Below are positions 63,242 to 64,000 of a stretch of 64,000 nt of DNA, one piece after another. Source of the stretch: Paenibacillus dendrobii (GTDB lineage Bacteria; Bacillota; Bacilli; Paenibacillales; Paenibacillaceae); the NCBI RefSeq assembly GCF_009807035.1, contig NZ_WUBI01000001.1:1054001-1118000 (forward strand). Reading direction: 5' to 3'. A program made the position numbers and the translations under genes. A model generated the notes under the pieces. The model had not been told where the DNA came from and ran no database searches. It was given only the letters and a program-made list of their open reading frames with translations. Position 1 is the stretch's first letter. Each line of letters opens with the position of its first letter.

Positions 63242-64000
63242 CTACTCTTCGACTTTCCAGGACTGATATAGCGATTCATCGACATTGACCTGGGCTTCAT
63301 CTAGCTTGATTTGAATCATATTCTCATATTCGCGATCGATATAATCTTTGAGAACCTGATCCGCGATCTCTTCAAAAGGGACGAAGGCCGATCCGGGATC
63401 GGTTTTATCCGTGCATCTCAGCAAGTACAGACTTCCATTTTCTTCTACGATATCGCTTGTTTCCCCGATGTTCATCTTGGCCGCAGCACGTGCAACAGGA
63501 CTTCTGGAATTATTCCGATCATTGCCGAGATTAATCACAAGCTCATCTTCGGTTTTTCGATCCGAATAGGTCTTGGCAGTATCCGCAAAAGAAGCCCCTG
63601 ATTCCAGCATTGCAGCTGCCTCTTTTAACTGTTTTCCAGCACGTTCCTTTTTCACGGGGTCAACCTGATGATTGGCATCCAAAAATGAAACCGCCATCGT
63701 GAATAGCTTTATGTCACCCGGCGTCTGGTAAAGATCATGTTTATGCTTTTCATAGAATGCTTTCAGCGCAAGTTCGTCAGGTTTTAAGTGCTCATCCAGC
63801 TGTATCTTTTGCTTAACGGCCGTTGCGGCGTTGGTCAGGATATATTGCAAATAAGTATCCTCGTTATATTGAAGCGGCCCGTAGATGACCTGATGATTCG
63901 CCGCCGCTTTCATTCTTCTGGCATTTTCCTGCTCGAGCTGCTTCAAAAATCCCTGATAGCTGATATCGTTGATAACCCCTTGCTCCATGGCAATCCACTC
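63242..64000 (-). CDS. PpiC-type peptidyl-prolyl isomerase (5' part outside window)
   Basis: The frame is open through the right edge (EWIAMEQGV), so the N-terminus is missing. The visible 252 residues show a parvulin (PpiC) region: FFTMAVSFLDANHQV with KEAAAMLESGASFADTAKTYSD, then SRSPVARAAAKMNIGETSDIV and YLLRCTDKTDPGSAFVPFEEI. The final part is a helical tail (EYENMIQIKLDEAQVNVD). Parvulins of this arrangement, as PrsA, fold secreted proteins. It is directly upstream of the secreted beta-helix protein on the same strand and may be its foldase. Confidence 0.87.
   Translation of the reverse strand, partial: EWIAMEQGVINDISYQGFLKQLEQENARRMKAAANHQVIYGPLQYNEDTYLQYILTNAATAVKQKIQLDEHLKPDELALKAFYEKHKHDLYQTPGDIKLFTMAVSFLDANHQVDPVKKERAGKQLKEAAAMLESGASFADTAKTYSDRKTEDELVINLGNDRNNSRSPVARAAAKMNIGETSDIVEENGSLYLLRCTDKTDPGSAFVPFEEIADQVLKDYIDREYENMIQIKLDEAQVNVDESLYQSWKVEE

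Noticed and set aside
1..64000. CRISPR arrays, insertion sequences, prophage, tRNA or rRNA genes
   Set aside because: No regular direct repeats, transposase or integrase motifs, or tRNA/rRNA-like stretches were seen by eye. The folded leaders at 18741-19016 and 37779-38075 are T-boxes, not tRNAs.

Overview
The window reads as chromosomal DNA of a Paenibacillus-type Firmicute. The signs are strong AGGAGG ribosome-binding sites, TTGACA/TATAAT promoters, T-box leaders, YesM/YesN-type two-component pairs, LplA/LplB-like sugar ABC transporters and many Gfo/Idh/MocA oxidoreductases. Most genes are on the minus strand. I see no rRNA, tRNA, insertion sequence, prophage or CRISPR array.

Layout. 1-3 kb: a partial Nudix regulator or hydrolase behind an operator-covered promoter, then a marR-DHA2 efflux pair. 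3.3-9.1 kb: the most interesting unit. A cyclic-di-GMP class I riboswitch with a terminator leads into a methyl-accepting chemotaxis protein, followed 21 bp later by a one-module nonribosomal peptide synthetase ending in a thioester reductase. 9.5-14.9 kb: a membrane glycosyltransferase, an AraC regulator divergent from an oxidoreductase/aldo-keto reductase pair, and a Cys-rich pentapeptide-repeat protein. 14.9-21.9 kb: an EF-G/Tet-like GTPase, glnS under a glutamine T-box, an uncharacterised protein with a DarT-like N-terminal motif, and a CPA1 cation/proton antiporter. 22-25.7 kb: a PrpE-like phosphatase, small membrane or unknown proteins, one with an Sm-like segment, and a DegV protein. 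25.8-30 kb: a LacI-controlled Gfo/Idh-ThuA-Gfo/Idh operon. 30.1-34.9 kb: an AlkD-like HEAT protein and a YdcZ-Crp/Fnr-YdcZ-2-oxoacid decarboxylase operon. 35-38.1 kb: a DUF1259 protein and thrS with its T-box. 38.2-40.6 kb: an ECF42-type sigma factor with a truncated DGPF partner, a VOC protein and a DUF1801 protein.

40.8-64 kb is a glycan-use locus in two transporter modules. The upstream module holds a PpiC-type foldase (cut by the window edge), a secreted beta-helix/discoidin protein, a histidine kinase, a response regulator, a lipoprotein, two permeases, a Gfo/Idh enzyme and a GH35 galactosidase. The downstream module holds two permeases, a lipoprotein, a kinase, a regulator, a DUF2264 protein and a GH88 unsaturated glucuronyl hydrolase. 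Together they suggest import and breakdown of uronate- and galactose-containing oligosaccharides made by a polysaccharide lyase.

The most novel candidates are the c-di-GMP-controlled chemoreceptor/NRPS-reductase operon, the ECF42 island with a visible target promoter and a shortened partner gene, and two genes whose family-consistent starts appear to be AUC codons.
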